64,000 nucleotides of DNA from Bosea vestrisii (GTDB taxonomy: Bacteria > Pseudomonadota > Alphaproteobacteria > Rhizobiales > Beijerinckiaceae): positions 1,612,001 to 1,676,000 of the forward strand of contig NZ_CP126307.1 in NCBI RefSeq assembly GCF_030144325.1, in the 5' to 3' direction. The translations under genes were made by a program, and so were the position numbers. Positions 1 through 8,495 of this stretch are shown here, piece by piece. Position 1 is the stretch's first letter, and the number at the start of each line of letters is the position of its first letter. The notes under the pieces are model-generated. The model did not search any database. It was not told where the DNA came from and saw only the letters and a program-made list of their open reading frames with translations.

Positions 1-461
1 ACCACGAGCTTGTCGAACACAGCGGCAAGATCGCCGGTCGCCAGGTCATGAGCCAGCGCCAGCATCGCCTCAGCCCCGGCCGGCTCGTTGCCATGCTGCT
101 GGCCGACAAACCAGACGACCGGCCGCCCCAGCGCCTTCAGCGCGGCGGGGTCGCTCAGTCCCTCCTTGGAGAAGATCAGATAAGGTAGATCGCGCCCCTG
201 CTGCGACTTGCCGAGCGAGCCGAGCGCAACCCGGCCAGAGGCCTTGGCGGCGAGGTCAGCAACGAAGGCGTCGAGCTCGGCTTGCGTCGTCAGTCCGGGC
301 GTGCCGCGCGTCAGCGCCGGTGTCGCGAGCGCGATCGGCACCGGCTTGTAGCGCGCCAGCACTGCCTCGCTCTGCTTGTAGTCGGCAACACGCCCTTCGT
401 CTTGCGCCAGCACCGGACTTGCAGCGACGGAAAGAGCCAGGGCGAGCATACGCCAGATCAT
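1..461 (-). CDS. Secreted M14-family zinc carboxypeptidase-like protein (N-terminal part)
   Basis: The gene runs off the left edge, so only the first ~150 residues are visible. They begin with a signal peptide (MIWRMLALALSVAASPVLAQ), so the product is probably periplasmic. The motif HGNEPAGAEAML near residue 140 matches the first zinc-binding HxxE motif of M14 carboxypeptidases and succinylglutamate desuccinylase-like enzymes. Three in-frame ATGs lie at 467, 464 and 461; GGAGG sits best (8 nt) before 461. The second zinc ligand and catalytic Glu lie outside the window, so activity cannot be judged. Confidence 0.7.
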   Translation of the reverse strand, partial: MIWRMLALALSVAASPVLAQDEGRVADYKQSEAVLARYKPVPIALATPALTRGTPGLTTQAELDAFVADLAAKASGRVALGSLGKSQQGRDLPYLIFSKEGLSDPAALKALGRPVVWFVGQQHGNEPAGAEAMLALAHDLATGDLAAVFDKLV

Positions 462-568
462 CATCATCGCCTCCACGCGAAAGACGCGTATCCGCCCTGC
501 CCCCGAGGGACTATGAGACTGCCCCGGAACCGGAGCAAGCAGCTCCAATGAACCTGATAGGAGCCCGC

Positions 569-841
569 ATGCCGACCATGGCCGACCGGATCACCGGCAA
601 GCTCACCGCTCAGCTCGTGCCCGAGCATCTCAAGGTGATCGACGAATCGCATCAGCATCACGGCCATGCCGGCTGGCGTGAGGGCGGCGAGACGCATTTT
701 CGCGTCGAGATCGTCTCGCCTGCATTCACCGGCAAGAGCCGGCTCGAGCGACACCGCCTGGTCAATGCGGCGCTCTCCGAGGAACTTGCCGGCAGCGTGC
801 ACGCGCTCGCGATTGTGGCGCGCGCACCAGGAGAGGCCTGA
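569..841 (+). CDS. BolA family protein
   Basis: A 90-residue protein with the BolA fold pattern: a helix ending LKVIDESHQHHGH, then a strand ETHFRVEIVSPAF and the C-terminal RHRLVNAALSEEL segment. BolA proteins pair with monothiol glutaredoxins in Fe-S cluster handling and can affect cell shape and stress response. The start at 569 follows TAGGAG by about 6 nt; an upstream in-frame ATG at 548 has no comparable site. It converges on the MFS gene with 3 nt between stop codons. Which BolA subtype it is cannot be decided from the sequence alone. Confidence 0.85.
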   Translation: MPTMADRITGKLTAQLVPEHLKVIDESHQHHGHAGWREGGETHFRVEIVSPAFTGKSRLERHRLVNAALSEELAGSVHALAIVARAPGEA

Positions 842-844
842 GCC

Positions 845-2038
845 TCAGGCTGCCTTCCGCTCCGGCGTCGCCAGATAGATCGCGGTCGAGACGAGCAGCA
901 GCGCCGCGAAGCCCCAGTGCATGTTGGCGTAGGCCAACGCTGCGCCCTGCCCGCCGGCGCGCTGCGTCGCGACAAACCAGCCCGAGCCCCACTGGATCAG
1001 CCCGGCTCCGGCGATGAACAGGAAATTGATGAAGGTCATGCCGCGCCCGACCAGGTGCGGCGGGAAGAACTCGCGCGCATGCGCCATCAGGATCGCATAG
1101 GTGAAGCCCGTCGCACCGACGAGCGCGAACAGGGCCACGGCGCCGAGCATGGACCGATCGCCGACGAGCGCGAGCAGGCCAAAGCCTATTCCGGTCACGA
1201 CTGTCCCCCAGGCGACCAGCGCCTTGCTGCGCCCCGCGCGCTTCTGCAAGCCGCCATAAACGAAGGCTCCGACGATCATGGTCGTCGCCATGCCGAGCGT
1301 CGCATGGCCGGCGGCGATGCCGTCGAGCCCGTGCACCTGCGTCATATAGGGCGCGATCCACAGGCCCCGCGCCGTCGCGATGATCGCGTAGCCGACGAGC
1401 GTGATCGGCGCGAGCAGCCAGAGTGGCCCGATCGCGACGATGCTCCTGAGACCTTGCAGCAGCCCCTCATGCTTGCCCGAGGCGTCGGTGACCGGCGGGG
1501 GATCGCGCACCAGCGCAGCTGCGAGCACGGTCGCGAGCAGGAAGGCCACGGCGAAAGCGAGCATGGTCGGGCGCCAGCCATAGGCCTGTGCCGCCAGCGC
1601 CAGCGGCGCAGCCCCGACGAGGTTGCCGAGCGAGCCGAGGCCGATGAAGATCGAGGTCAGCAGGCCGAAACGCGCCGGCGCTTCGGTCCGCGCGAACAGA
1701 TAGAGCGACGACATGAAGATCGGCGAGCAGCCGACCCCGACCAGAGCCATCGCCACCGTTGCCGTGTCGGCGTTACCGGCCTGCGCGAACAGGAAGGCGC
1801 CAACGCTGCCGATCGCCATGGTCACCGCGACCGTCCGGCGTGGCCCGATCCGGTCGAGAGCCCAGCCGACGGGGAACTGTGCCAGCGCGAAGGCCATGAA
1901 CCAGGCGGCGCCGAGCAGGCCAAATTCGGCCGGCCCGATACCGAGATCGCCCATCACCGGCCCGGCGATCACGCTCAGGAAGGAGCGATAGAAGATCGAC
2001 AGCACATAGGCCGGCAGCAGCGCGAAAAAGATGGTCAC
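845..2038 (-). CDS. MFS transporter
   Basis: A 397-residue inner-membrane protein with about 12 hydrophobic segments. The loop between segments 2 and 3 carries the MFS signature as GWALDRIGPRR. The substrate is not evident. The start is a GTG at 2038, preceded by GGAGG at 6 nt. It lies 61 nt behind the thiolase gene on the same strand, so the two may be co-transcribed, which would suggest import or export of a carboxylic acid or a related metabolite. That link is inference. Confidence 0.75.
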   Translation of the reverse strand: MTIFFALLPAYVLSIFYRSFLSVIAGPVMGDLGIGPAEFGLLGAAWFMAFALAQFPVGWALDRIGPRRTVAVTMAIGSVGAFLFAQAGNADTATVAMALVGVGCSPIFMSSLYLFARTEAPARFGLLTSIFIGLGSLGNLVGAAPLALAAQAYGWRPTMLAFAVAFLLATVLAAALVRDPPPVTDASGKHEGLLQGLRSIVAIGPLWLLAPITLVGYAIIATARGLWIAPYMTQVHGLDGIAAGHATLGMATTMIVGAFVYGGLQKRAGRSKALVAWGTVVTGIGFGLLALVGDRSMLGAVALFALVGATGFTYAILMAHAREFFPPHLVGRGMTFINFLFIAGAGLIQWGSGWFVATQRAGGQGAALAYANMHWGFAALLLVSTAIYLATPERKAA

Positions 2039-2099
2039 GCCGCGCCTCCGGCCAGTTGCAGGACGACCGCCGCTTCAGATTCGACGGCGGCCCCTCGCT

Positions 2100-3269
2100 T
2101 CACTTCACCCGCTCGAGCACCGAGACGTAGTTCGCCACCGCTGCGCCGCCCATGTTGAAGATGCCGCCGAGACGGGCATCCTGCACCTGCATGCCCTCTG
2201 GCGCCTCGCCGACGAGCTGCATGGCCGAGAGCACATGCATGGAGACGCCGGTCGCGCCGATCGGATGGCCCTTGGCCTTGAGGCCACCGGAGACGTTGAC
2301 CGGCAGCTTGCCGTCCTTCTGCGTCCAGCCTTCCTTGATGGCGCGGGCGCCGTCGCCTTCCTTGGTCAGGCCCATCGCCTCGTATTCGATCAGCTCGGCG
2401 ATGGTAAAGCAGTCATGCGTCTCGACGAAGGAGAGGTCGTCGACCACGACGCCGGCCTGCGCCAGCGCCTGCTGCCAGGCGCGCGCGCCGCCCTCGAACT
2501 TCAGGATGTCGCGGCGCGACAGCGGCAGGAAGTCCTGGACATGGGCCATGCCGCGGAAGCCGACGGCGCGGCGCATCGTCTTGGCGGTCTCTTCATCCGC
2601 GAGCACGAGCGCCGCGGCGCCGTCCGAGACCAGCGAGCAGTCGGTGCGCTTCAGCGGGCCGGCAACGTAGGGGTTCTTCTCGCTCTCCTCGCGGCAAAAG
2701 GCGTAGCCGAGATCCTTGCGCATCTGAGCGTAAGGGTTGTCGACGCCGTTCTTGTGGTTCTTCGCCGCGATCATCGCGAGCGCGTCCGACTGGTCGCCAT
2801 GACGCTGGAAATAGGAGCTGGCGATCTTGCCGAAGACACCGGCGAAGCCGCCCTGCACGTCGGCCTCCTGCGCGAGATAGGAGGCCTTCAGCAGGTTCTT
2901 GCCGATTTCCGGGCCGGGCGTCGTCGTCATCTGCTCGACGCCGACCACCAGCACCACCTTGGCAGCGCCGGCCTTGATCGCACGAACGCCCTGATGCACC
3001 GCGGCCGAGCCGGTGGCGCAGGCGTTCTCGACGCGCGTCGCCGGCTTGAAGCGCAGCGCCGGGTCGGCCTGCAGCACGAGCGAGGCGGTGAAGTCCTGGG
3101 CCGAGAAGCCGGCGTTGAAATGCCCGAGCACGATCTCGTCGACCTGATCGGCGGTAATGCCGGCATCGACCAGCGCATCGGTCGCGACGCGCACGATCAG
3201 GCTCTCGACCGTCTCGGTGTCCTGCTTGCCGAAGGGGGTATGTGCCCAGCCGACGATTGCAGCGCTCAT
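2100..3269 (-). CDS. Thiolase family protein (acetyl-CoA acetyltransferase-like)
   Basis: A 389-residue thiolase. Visible motifs are the nucleophile segment RVENACATGSAAVHQG with Cys near residue 89, the HDCFTIAELIEYEAMG segment typical of the SCP-x-like thiolase branch, and the C-terminal GGLKAKGHPIGATG active-site loop. Such enzymes cleave 3-ketoacyl-CoA or condense acyl-CoAs. The HDCFT form places it nearer to SCP2/non-specific thiolases than to classical PhaA. The start at 3269 follows AGGAGAAGG; an upstream in-frame extension looks non-coding. A perfect 9-bp palindrome lies 21-39 nt upstream of the start, suggesting ligand-responsive repression. Confidence 0.85.
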   Translation of the reverse strand: MSAAIVGWAHTPFGKQDTETVESLIVRVATDALVDAGITADQVDEIVLGHFNAGFSAQDFTASLVLQADPALRFKPATRVENACATGSAAVHQGVRAIKAGAAKVVLVVGVEQMTTTPGPEIGKNLLKASYLAQEADVQGGFAGVFGKIASSYFQRHGDQSDALAMIAAKNHKNGVDNPYAQMRKDLGYAFCREESEKNPYVAGPLKRTDCSLVSDGAAALVLADEETAKTMRRAVGFRGMAHVQDFLPLSRRDILKFEGGARAWQQALAQAGVVVDDLSFVETHDCFTIAELIEYEAMGLTKEGDGARAIKEGWTQKDGKLPVNVSGGLKAKGHPIGATGVSMHVLSAMQLVGEAPEGMQVQDARLGGIFNMGGAAVANYVSVLERVK

Positions 3270-3289
3270 GACCTTCTCCTGATTAATGT

Positions 3290-3308
3290 GCAGATACACT
3301 GTATCTGC
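3290..3308. promoter_or_regulatory. Palindromic operator upstream of the thiolase gene
   Basis: GCAGATACA-C-TGTATCTGC is a perfect 9+9 bp inverted repeat with one central base. It lies 21 nt upstream of the thiolase start codon, where a repressor would cover the promoter or transcript start. Size and symmetry fit a TetR- or GntR-type dimer site. No matching regulator gene sits next to it. Confidence 0.6.
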
Positions 3309-3495
3309 CCCTGCGCGCCTGCGGCTGCAAGCCGGCAAGCGCGCATTCCTCCCGTGCGTGGAAAGGCCAACGGAAGCCGGGTCAAGTCAAGCCAGATAGG
3401 ACGCTGTTCGGGCAAGCGGAGACCGCCCCTGCAATCAGGGCATGGCGAGACCCCGCGGAAAACCCTCGTTCGATCGCTTGCGGCGGATGGAAAAG

Positions 3496-3882
3496 CTAGC
3501 GCAGCGTCTTCTCGACCTCCGACAGCGCCTTGTCCTTCCGGCAGGCGGCCAGCGGCCTCGCCTTCGCGGAGACGATCTCAAGGACGTTCTTCTCCTCGAA
3601 GTCGACCTTCACGGTCATGCAGGCACAGCCATAGCCGTAGCTGCCGTTCCCGCTCTTGCGCCATTCGCCCGCCTTGTAGGGCGGCGGCCAGTCGCCCTTC
3701 GCCTGATGCCCACCCTGCACGGCAATCGTCCACTCGCCATCCTTGTCGTAGAGCGAGGCATTGCCCGGGGTCGGATTGTCGAGCCAGCCGCAGCGCTGCG
3801 CGCTGACCGGCTGCTGCGCAACGGCGACACCGGCGCCAAGGATCAATGCTGCCGCGGCTCCGGCGAACGACCGACGGCTCAT
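3496..3882 (-). CDS. Small secreted DUF4087-type protein
   Basis: A 128-residue protein with a signal peptide (SRRSFAGAAAALILGAGVAVAQQ), so it is predicted periplasmic; the SRRSF start is Tat-like. The mature part has the DUF4087 pattern: RCGWLDNPTPGNASLYDKDG, a DGEWTIAVQGG strand, and GSYGYGCACMTVKVD. At least four Cys could form disulfides. Its start codon overlaps the stop of the upstream GH19-like gene as ATGA, so translation is probably coupled. DUF4087 has no established activity. As a periplasmic partner of a muramidase-like enzyme it could be an inhibitor or immunity protein, but this is inference. Confidence 0.75.
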   Translation of the reverse strand: MSRRSFAGAAAALILGAGVAVAQQPVSAQRCGWLDNPTPGNASLYDKDGEWTIAVQGGHQAKGDWPPPYKAGEWRKSGNGSYGYGCACMTVKVDFEEKNVLEIVSAKARPLAACRKDKALSEVEKTLR

Positions 3883-4832
3883 TGGAAGAACCTCGACTGG
3901 CTGGTGAACCGCGCGCCCGGAAGCGGCATGCCGGCGAGGCTGGAATCGATCGGTGGCGCGAAGGTGATCGGCCGCTGCGGCCCGGCTGCGAGCAGCACCG
4001 CCTCGAACACCTCGGCGATCGCAGCGATGTCCTTGGCGTGGTCGGAGCCGTTCACCATGGCGCGTGCGCCGACATAATTGCGCAACTTGCCGCTGAAATA
4101 GGTCGAAAACTTGCGGCCATTGGCAAAGCCGTCGCCGGTGAGCATGCCATGCGACATCACCGCGTAGGCGATGGCGGGCGTCTTCACCAATTCCGGATCG
4201 AGCAGCAAATTGAGCCCTTGGCCTATGGCGGCGCCCGTCGTCGCATAATTCGACCACCAGGTCAGCTGGACATAGCCACGGCCAAAATAGGCGAGCTCGG
4301 CACCGGTGTCGTCATTATAGGCCTTGTCGGCGGCGCCGCCATCGACGGTGCCCATCTTGGCACCCTTGGTCAGCTTCGAGACCACCCCGCCGGCTGTGAC
4401 CTTGAACTGGTCGCCGTCCTGCTCGGTGATCCGGACGCTGCCGTCGGCGAGCTTCGCGACCTTGACCGGCTCGTGATACTTCCGCCCCTTGCCGTGGCCG
4501 ACCTCGTCGACCGGCGCCATCGTTATCAGCCAGGCCCTGCGCTTGAGCATGACGGCCTTGCCGGCCTTGTCGACCAGCGGCTTGCCCTTCTTGTTCTTGG
4601 CCTGAACGAACTGGGTGACCGGGCTCGTCGTCTCCCAGGCGACGGTCGCCAGCATATAGGCGGCCCAGCGGATGTCGGTGATGCTGGTGTCCCGGCTGAT
4701 CAGGCGCAGCAGCACCAGCAGATCCGGAATGGCGTTGGCGTTGTAACGCGGCTTCTTGCCGAAGCGGTCCCTGAACTCCTGCTCGAAAATCCGCTCGTCG
4801 TAGGTTCCAACGTAGTGATAGTTCGCCGCCAT
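3879..4832 (-). CDS. GH19-like lysozyme/chitinase-fold protein
   Basis: A 317-residue protein without a signal peptide. Residues ~55-75 (AAYMLATVAWETTSPVTQF) match the helix carrying the catalytic Glu of GH19 endolysins, where the family has HESG or HETG. Residues ~195-215 (YFGRGYVQLTWWSNY) match the second GH19 signature. A lysine-rich insert (residues ~80-165) separates them. Phage endolysins and some secretion-system effectors share this layout; plant-type chitinases are usually exported. The start at 4832 follows GGGAG. The gene overlaps the downstream secreted DUF4087 gene by 4 nt. No phage genes surround it, so a free-standing prophage lysin is unlikely. Confidence 0.7.
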   Translation of the reverse strand: MAANYHYVGTYDERIFEQEFRDRFGKKPRYNANAIPDLLVLLRLISRDTSITDIRWAAYMLATVAWETTSPVTQFVQAKNKKGKPLVDKAGKAVMLKRRAWLITMAPVDEVGHGKGRKYHEPVKVAKLADGSVRITEQDGDQFKVTAGGVVSKLTKGAKMGTVDGGAADKAYNDDTGAELAYFGRGYVQLTWWSNYATTGAAIGQGLNLLLDPELVKTPAIAYAVMSHGMLTGDGFANGRKFSTYFSGKLRNYVGARAMVNGSDHAKDIAAIAEVFEAVLLAAGPQRPITFAPPIDSSLAGMPLPGARFTSQSRFFQ

Positions 4833-4899
4833 CGCACGTCTCCCAAGGCCAATCCCGTCGGCCTACGCACGGACTGCGACAAATGCGTGGCTCGGTTTT

Positions 4900-5802
4900 T
4901 TAAATCGCCAGCAGAAGCAGGGCACCGACACCGGCGACGATCATCGCCATGCCAGTGAGCTCGCGCCAGCTCGTGCCTTCCGAGAAGATCCGGCGCGAGG
5001 CGATCTGCGCCAGCGGCACCTCGACCAGCCCGAGCGTGCGCACATTGGCGGCCGTCGTCAGCGAAAAGCCGATGAACCAGCATTGCGAGGCGGCGGCGCC
5101 GAGAAAGCCGGCAGCGAGCGAGCGGCGCCAGTTGCGCAGGCTGAGCATCAGTGCCGCACGATTGGCAATGAGCATGTAGAGCGTCAGGATCAGGGTCTGC
5201 ATAGCAAGGCCCAACGCCAGGATCGTGGTCGCCCGCATCAGGAAATGGCCTTCCGGCAAGGCCTGGATCGCGCCGCGAAAGCCGATCGCCGACAGCGCGA
5301 AGGCAGCGCCGGCGCCGATCCCGAGCGCCGCCGGGCGCAAGCCCGCGGCGCTGAGCTTGTCGCCCGGCCGCCAAGACATCAGCACCACGCCGGCGGTGGC
5401 GACGACGATCGCTGCGAACTTCGCCCAGCCCAGCGCATCGCCGAGCAGCACCGTGCCGAAAAGCGCGACCTGCACCGGCTCGGTCTTGGTGTAGGCGGTC
5501 GTCACAGCGAACGAGCGCTCACGCATCGCTGCCAGCATCAGCGCCGTCGCCAGAATCTGGGTCAGCGCCCCGAATACGGCGAAGCCGAAGGAACGCAGAT
5601 CCGGCGTCGGCGGCGGGCTGCTGCTGGCGAGGCAGACGAGGGCGAGAAAGATCAGCGCGAAGGGCAGCCCGAACAGGAAGCGCACCTGCGTCGCGCCGAC
5701 GACGCCGATCACCTCCGTCAACGAGCGCTGGGTCAGGTTGCGCGCCGTCTGCAGCAGCGAGGCGACGAGCGTCACCGGTATCCACAGAAGGCTGAGACTC
5801 AC
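4900..5802 (-). CDS. DMT superfamily (EamA-like) transporter
   Basis: A ~300-residue inner-membrane protein with about ten hydrophobic segments and two EamA-like halves, for example SFAVTTAYTKTEPVQVALFG in the first half and LGLVEVPLAQIASRRIFSEG in the second. These are exporters of metabolites; the substrate is unknown. The GTG at 5802 gives a start directly before the first membrane segment (SLSLLWIPVTLVASLL). An in-frame ATG at 5850 would add 16 non-hydrophobic residues and has no better ribosome site. It is divergent from the carboxypeptidase gene. Confidence 0.75.
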   Translation of the reverse strand: MSLSLLWIPVTLVASLLQTARNLTQRSLTEVIGVVGATQVRFLFGLPFALIFLALVCLASSSPPPTPDLRSFGFAVFGALTQILATALMLAAMRERSFAVTTAYTKTEPVQVALFGTVLLGDALGWAKFAAIVVATAGVVLMSWRPGDKLSAAGLRPAALGIGAGAAFALSAIGFRGAIQALPEGHFLMRATTILALGLAMQTLILTLYMLIANRAALMLSLRNWRRSLAAGFLGAAASQCWFIGFSLTTAANVRTLGLVEVPLAQIASRRIFSEGTSWRELTGMAMIVAGVGALLLLAI

Positions 5803-5989
5803 GCGCTGGCATCCCGAAGAAAAAGCACCGCGGATGCTTTGGACCGCCACGCCCCGCTAGGCAAATCGTCCGATGAGGGGTAGGTATGCGTCATCAGCGA
5901 GGCAGATTTGTCGCCCGCCGTCTCGAAAATGCCTCAAGCGTCGCGTTGAAGCCCTCGACCCCCGCCAAGACAGGTTCAGACCCCAGCCG

Positions 5990-7558
5990 ATGATCTCGTT
6001 CCGCCTCGCCGCCGGCGCCACGTTCGCCTCGCTTCTCGCTGTCGCCGCTCCGGCTGAAGCCGGCACGAGCGTAGTGGTCGACGCCTCGAGCGGCGCCGTG
6101 CTGTCGAGCGAGAGCCCGACTCAGGCCTGGCATCCGGCCTCCACAACCAAGATGATGACGCTCTACCTCGCGCTCAAGGCCGTGCGCGAGGGCAAGATCG
6201 GGCTCGAAACTGCGATCCCCGCCTCGAAGCGCGCCGCCAGCCAGCCGCGCGTCAAGGTCTACATCAAGGCCGGCCAGGAGATCACGCTCGACAACGCCAT
6301 GCGCATCATGATGGTGAAGTCGGCCAACGACATCGCCTATGTCATTGCCGAGGGCGTCGGCGGCGATGTCGAGACCTTCGTCTCGATGATGAACGCCGAA
6401 GCGCAGCGGCTCGGGATGCGCGACAGCCATTTCGTCAATCCGAATGGCTGGCACCACCCGGACCAGCAGACCAGCGCCCGCGACCTCGCCGTGCTCGCCA
6501 TGGCGCTGATGAACGAGTTCAGCCAGTACTCTGACTACTGGAACACCGGCGCGGTCCAGCTCGGCAAGCAGGTGCTCAACAACACCAACGGTCTCGTCGG
6601 CCGCTATTACGGCATCAGCGGCATGAAGACCGGCTTCGTCTGCGCCTCCGGCTTCAACGTCGTCTCGACCGCGACGCGCAACGGCCGCACCCTGATCGCG
6701 GTGGTCATGGGCGCGACCTCGGGCGCGGAACGCACCGTCAAGGCGGCGCAGCTGCTCGATGATGGCTTCGGCAAATGGGGCGGCTTCGGCGGCAGCATCT
6801 CCAGCATGTCCTCCGGCAATGGCGGGCGCGCCTACAGCATCTGCGACAGCGTCCGCCGCGGCGGCCACGCACTCGGCGACGATGCCGAGACGGCCGGGCC
6901 GATCAGCTTCACCAGCAGCAATTTCAGCCTCGGCGGCAATGCCGAAGGCACCTCGGACCGCTTCGCCGTGGCCGTTCCGCAGGGTGGCGCTTCCGGCTCG
7001 GTGCTGGGCCGCTCGCCCTCGGGCCGCATCACGCTAGGACCGCGCGTCAAGTTCGACCCCGTCCAGGTCTCTTTCGGCCGCTCGCCCGGCTCGGCCTCGG
7101 CGCCGCTCGCCGCCAATGCCGTGGCCAGGCCCGAGACCCAGGTCGCGCGCGAGACGATCAAGCCCGGTGCCCCGGTCGCGGCCGGACTCGTCGCCGGTAG
7201 CCGCACCTTCTCCGGCAATGGCGCGATCCCGCCTTCCTCCTCCGCTTTCGCGCCAGTCACACCGACGCCGGAGGAACGGCCTGCGGCTGCCGCGCTCGGC
7301 TCCGGCCCGATGCGCCTGCAGGGCGCGATCCAGCCCGGTGCCGCGACACCTACGAGCCTGCGCCCCGGTGCTGCCGCCGGCATCAAGGCGGCGAACAAGC
7401 CCGCCGCCAAGCCGCTGCTGACCAAGCCGACTTCGGACAAGGCAGCTCCGGCCAAAGCCAAGCCGAGCCAGGCGCAGGCCAAGCCTCTCGCGAAGCCGCC
7501 GGCCCGGCCGGGCGCGAAGCCGGCTGCCAAGCCCGACACCAACAAGCCCGACGCCTGA
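5990..7558 (+). CDS. D-alanyl-D-alanine carboxypeptidase (penicillin-binding protein 5/6 type)
   Basis: A 522-residue exported enzyme that trims the terminal D-Ala of peptidoglycan stem peptides. After the signal peptide (to about residue 24) come the three active-site motifs of the S11 family: SxxK as ASTTK (S51, K54), SxN as KSAND near residue 110, and KTG as GMKTGFV near residue 211. Residues beyond about 260 are low-complexity Ala/Pro/Lys/Gly, ending in AKP-type repeats that could contact the cell wall; this replaces the usual C-terminal amphipathic anchor. The start at 5990 is chosen because it begins the signal peptide; the ribosome site is weak. Confidence 0.9.
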   Translation: MISFRLAAGATFASLLAVAAPAEAGTSVVVDASSGAVLSSESPTQAWHPASTTKMMTLYLALKAVREGKIGLETAIPASKRAASQPRVKVYIKAGQEITLDNAMRIMMVKSANDIAYVIAEGVGGDVETFVSMMNAEAQRLGMRDSHFVNPNGWHHPDQQTSARDLAVLAMALMNEFSQYSDYWNTGAVQLGKQVLNNTNGLVGRYYGISGMKTGFVCASGFNVVSTATRNGRTLIAVVMGATSGAERTVKAAQLLDDGFGKWGGFGGSISSMSSGNGGRAYSICDSVRRGGHALGDDAETAGPISFTSSNFSLGGNAEGTSDRFAVAVPQGGASGSVLGRSPSGRITLGPRVKFDPVQVSFGRSPGSASAPLAANAVARPETQVARETIKPGAPVAAGLVAGSRTFSGNGAIPPSSSAFAPVTPTPEERPAAAALGSGPMRLQGAIQPGAATPTSLRPGAAAGIKAANKPAAKPLLTKPTSDKAAPAKAKPSQAQAKPLAKPPARPGAKPAAKPDTNKPDA

Positions 7559-7572
7559 CCCGGCGGCGTAAC

Positions 7573-8490
7573 GTGCACGAGCGCGGCGTCTCCTCGGCCC
7601 AACATGGCCTCGTGCTCGCGCTTGCCTCCGCCGCCGCCTTCGGCACCAACATCGTCAGTGCCCAGCTCGCCGGCCATGCCGGGCTGAGCGGCCCGCTCAT
7701 CGTCTTCTACCGCGTCTTCCTGATGCTGGCGCTCGTCGTCGGCGCGGCCTTCCTCTGGCGCGCCAGCCTCTCCGTGCCGCGCCATCGCTGGCCGGCGCTC
7801 GCTTTGTTCGGCATCAGCACGGCGCTCACCGCCTGCGCCTATCTCTCTTCGGTCGCCTTTCTGCCGATCACGGTGGCGGCCGTGGTCTTCTACACCTTCC
7901 CCATCCTGATCGTGCTCACCGAGCCACTCTTCACCCCGGCCCGCTTCAGCCTCGACCGGGTCGTGATCGCGCTCGTCGCCTTCCTCGGCGTCGCCATGGT
8001 GGTCGGGCCCGACTGGCACGGGCTCGACCCGCGCGGCCTCGCGCTCGCGCTCGCCGCGAGCGTGCTGGCCGCAGTGCAGTTCTTCTCGGCGGCCCGCTGC
8101 GGCGACACCGGAACCTTGCCCAAGCTGTTCTGGTCGCATCTCATCATCCTGCCGGTGACGCTGGCGATCCTCGCCCTCACCGGCCTGTTCCAGCCGCCCT
8201 CGGCGCTGGCGCTCGCACCGATCGCAGTCGCGGTGACGATCGGCGGCTATCTGATCGGCTTTCTGCTCCAGGTGCTGGCGCTGGCACGCGTCGCGCCCGG
8301 ACCGGCGGCTCTCGCCTTCTGCGCCGAGCCGGTCTTCGCCGTGGCGATCGCCGCGGTCTTCCTCGGCGAGCGCGTCGGCTCCCTGCAATATGCCGGTGGC
8401 GCTCTTGTCGTCGCCGCGATCATCGCCAATGTAATACTGGAACAAAAGCGAGCCCGCCGGCTGCCGGTGGTGGCCGCGCCAGGAACCTGA
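7573..8490 (+). CDS. DMT superfamily (EamA) transporter
   Basis: A 305-residue membrane protein with about ten transmembrane segments in two EamA repeats. The ends of the repeats are seen at VVFYTFPILIVLTEPLF and AFCAEPVFAVAIAAVFLGE. It is likely an exporter; the substrate is unknown. The GTG start lies 14 nt after the carboxypeptidase stop, and its own stop is 5 nt before the next start, so it is probably part of one transcript running from 5990 to 10855. Confidence 0.8.
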   Translation: MHERGVSSAQHGLVLALASAAAFGTNIVSAQLAGHAGLSGPLIVFYRVFLMLALVVGAAFLWRASLSVPRHRWPALALFGISTALTACAYLSSVAFLPITVAAVVFYTFPILIVLTEPLFTPARFSLDRVVIALVAFLGVAMVVGPDWHGLDPRGLALALAASVLAAVQFFSAARCGDTGTLPKLFWSHLIILPVTLAILALTGLFQPPSALALAPIAVAVTIGGYLIGFLLQVLALARVAPGPAALAFCAEPVFAVAIAAVFLGERVGSLQYAGGALVVAAIIANVILEQKRARRLPVVAAPGT

Positions 8491-8495
8491 AGCGC

